Source: Planctomycetota bacterium (GTDB taxonomy: Bacteria > Planctomycetota > Brocadiia > Brocadiales > Brocadiaceae). From it: DNA of 64,000 nt. Below are positions 63,684-64,000 of this stretch, piece by piece. The stretch is from positions 20,005 through 84,004 of the forward strand of contig JACRII010000073.1 in NCBI GenBank assembly GCA_016235875.1, given 5' to 3'. Below the pieces are notes generated by a model. It saw nothing but the letters and a program-made list of their open reading frames with translations, did no database searches and was not told the origin of the DNA. The position numbers and the translations under genes were made by a program. The first letter of the stretch is position 1; each line of letters starts with the position of its first letter.

Positions 63684-63713
63684 AATATAAGCACGGATGG
63701 TAATTGATGTCAA
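63684..63713 (-). promoter_or_regulatory. Promoter of the hsp20 transcript
   Basis: On the minus strand TTGACA (63713-63708) and TATATT (63689-63684) lie 18 bases apart. It lies downstream of the csp terminator and about 350 bases upstream of the hsp20 start. Confidence 0.65.
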
Positions 63714-63729
63714 GAAAAAACATAAACAA

Positions 63730-63765
63730 AAAACCCCAATATCCTTTTACCGATATTGGGGTTTT
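63730..63765 (-). terminator. Intrinsic terminator of csp gene
   Basis: The perfect 14-bp arms aaaaccccaatatc / gatattggggtttt flank an 8-base loop. On the minus strand the T-rich side leads away from csp. It insulates csp from the hsp20 promoter. Confidence 0.88.
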
Positions 63766-63871
63766 CGGGTTGTAATTATAATTATACTTTAAGTGGCTAC
63801 TCCATATTTTTAAACACCATATCTAATGCAATTGAGTATCTTTAAATATAAGAGTGTGCTTTTTAATAAAT

Positions 63872-64000
63872 TTATAATTTGACAACTTTTGCGGCCTTGT
63901 AGCCCTTTTGGTCCTTCATGACCTCGAACTCGACCTTATCTCCTTCTGCAAGGGTTCTAAACCCCTCACCCTGGATTGAAGTTTGATGTACAAAAACATC
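63872..64000 (-). CDS. Cold-shock domain protein, 5' end outside window
   Basis: The last 42 residues of a CspA-family protein are visible: [20 protein letters not shown] (RNP-2-type FVH motif) then [20 protein letters not shown] and the stop. Csp proteins are small RNA chaperones. The start and RNP-1 motif lie beyond the right edge. Confidence 0.92.
   Translation of the reverse strand, partial: DVFVHQTSIQGEGFRTLAEGDKVEFEVMKDQKGYKAAKVVKL

Noticed and set aside
1..64000. CRISPR array, rRNA or complete insertion sequence
   Set aside because: No regularly spaced identical repeats, no rRNA-like stretch and no transposase gene were found by reading both strands.

Overview
The window looks like chromosome from a Gram-negative, low-to-mid-GC bacterium. 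An anammox-type planctomycete (Brocadiales) is my best guess. This is inferred from the gene mix, not from a marker gene: mcsA-mcsB-clpC-radA beside a hexulose-phosphate-synthase/RraA fusion, TMTC-type TPR membrane proteins, a Bat operon, WaaP-like kinases with an O-antigen ligase, and many dispersed hairpin repeats. There is no rRNA, no tRNA I could recognise, and no CRISPR array. Both edges cut genes: a BrnA/CopG-type antitoxin on the left and a cold-shock protein on the right.

Layout. 1-13.3 kb is mostly housekeeping: a GlcF-like Fe-S protein, a secreted Pro/Thr-rich protein, mutL, queD, hps-rraA, mcsA, mcsB, clpC, radA and a SHOCT protein. 13.3-15.9 kb is accessory: hairpin repeats, a small ORF ending in an integron attC-like site, a toxin-antitoxin pair, and a two-gene winged-helix/HEPN-like module. 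15.9-38 kb on the minus strand is a surface-glycan cluster (sulfatase-fold enzyme, GT39, TMTC, GT4, double WaaP-like kinase, GT4-like, GT2, GT2, O-antigen ligase, CDGSH protein). 38-51.9 kb holds a small secreted protein, an FMN glutamate-synthase-like enzyme, the moxR/Bat operon, a chemoreceptor and a hybrid histidine kinase. 52-54.7 kb is accessory again (orphan nuclease, second attC-like site, small unknowns). 55-60.8 kb is a minus-strand aroF-PNPOx-aminotransferase-trpS-argS cluster. The end holds a TMTC paralogue, an hsp20 gene with a long structured leader, and the csp fragment.

Main discovery. The glycan cluster is split by a 9.75-kb integrative element (18363-28130) bounded by a perfect 21-bp direct repeat. 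It carries a tyrosine integrase next to attR, an excisionase-like protein, a replication-initiator/DnaB-like/primase-zinc-finger module, a Dam methylase and cargo, but no capsid, portal or terminase genes, so it resembles a phage satellite or a small replicating island. The repeat lies inside the first codons of a glycosyltransferase gene. Beyond attR the original start codon and first residues (M-V-D-L then the shared core) are still present, while at attL the element supplies a replacement start (M-K-N-D-L then the core). Insertion therefore swapped the 5' end and upstream signals of this gene and cut it off from its operon.

Regulatory discoveries. (i) Upstream of aroF, a sigma70-like promoter is followed by an 18-residue leader peptide with five Tyr and two Phe codons, then an intrinsic terminator. 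This is a textbook attenuator layout that could control the whole aromatic/tRNA-synthetase cluster. (ii) The hsp20 leader contains a GEMM-like (cyclic-dinucleotide riboswitch) core whose 3' strand doubles as the 5' arm of a terminator. (iii) A terminator-ended small-RNA candidate lies just ahead of the integrase gene. Several inverted-repeat miniature elements occur between genes.
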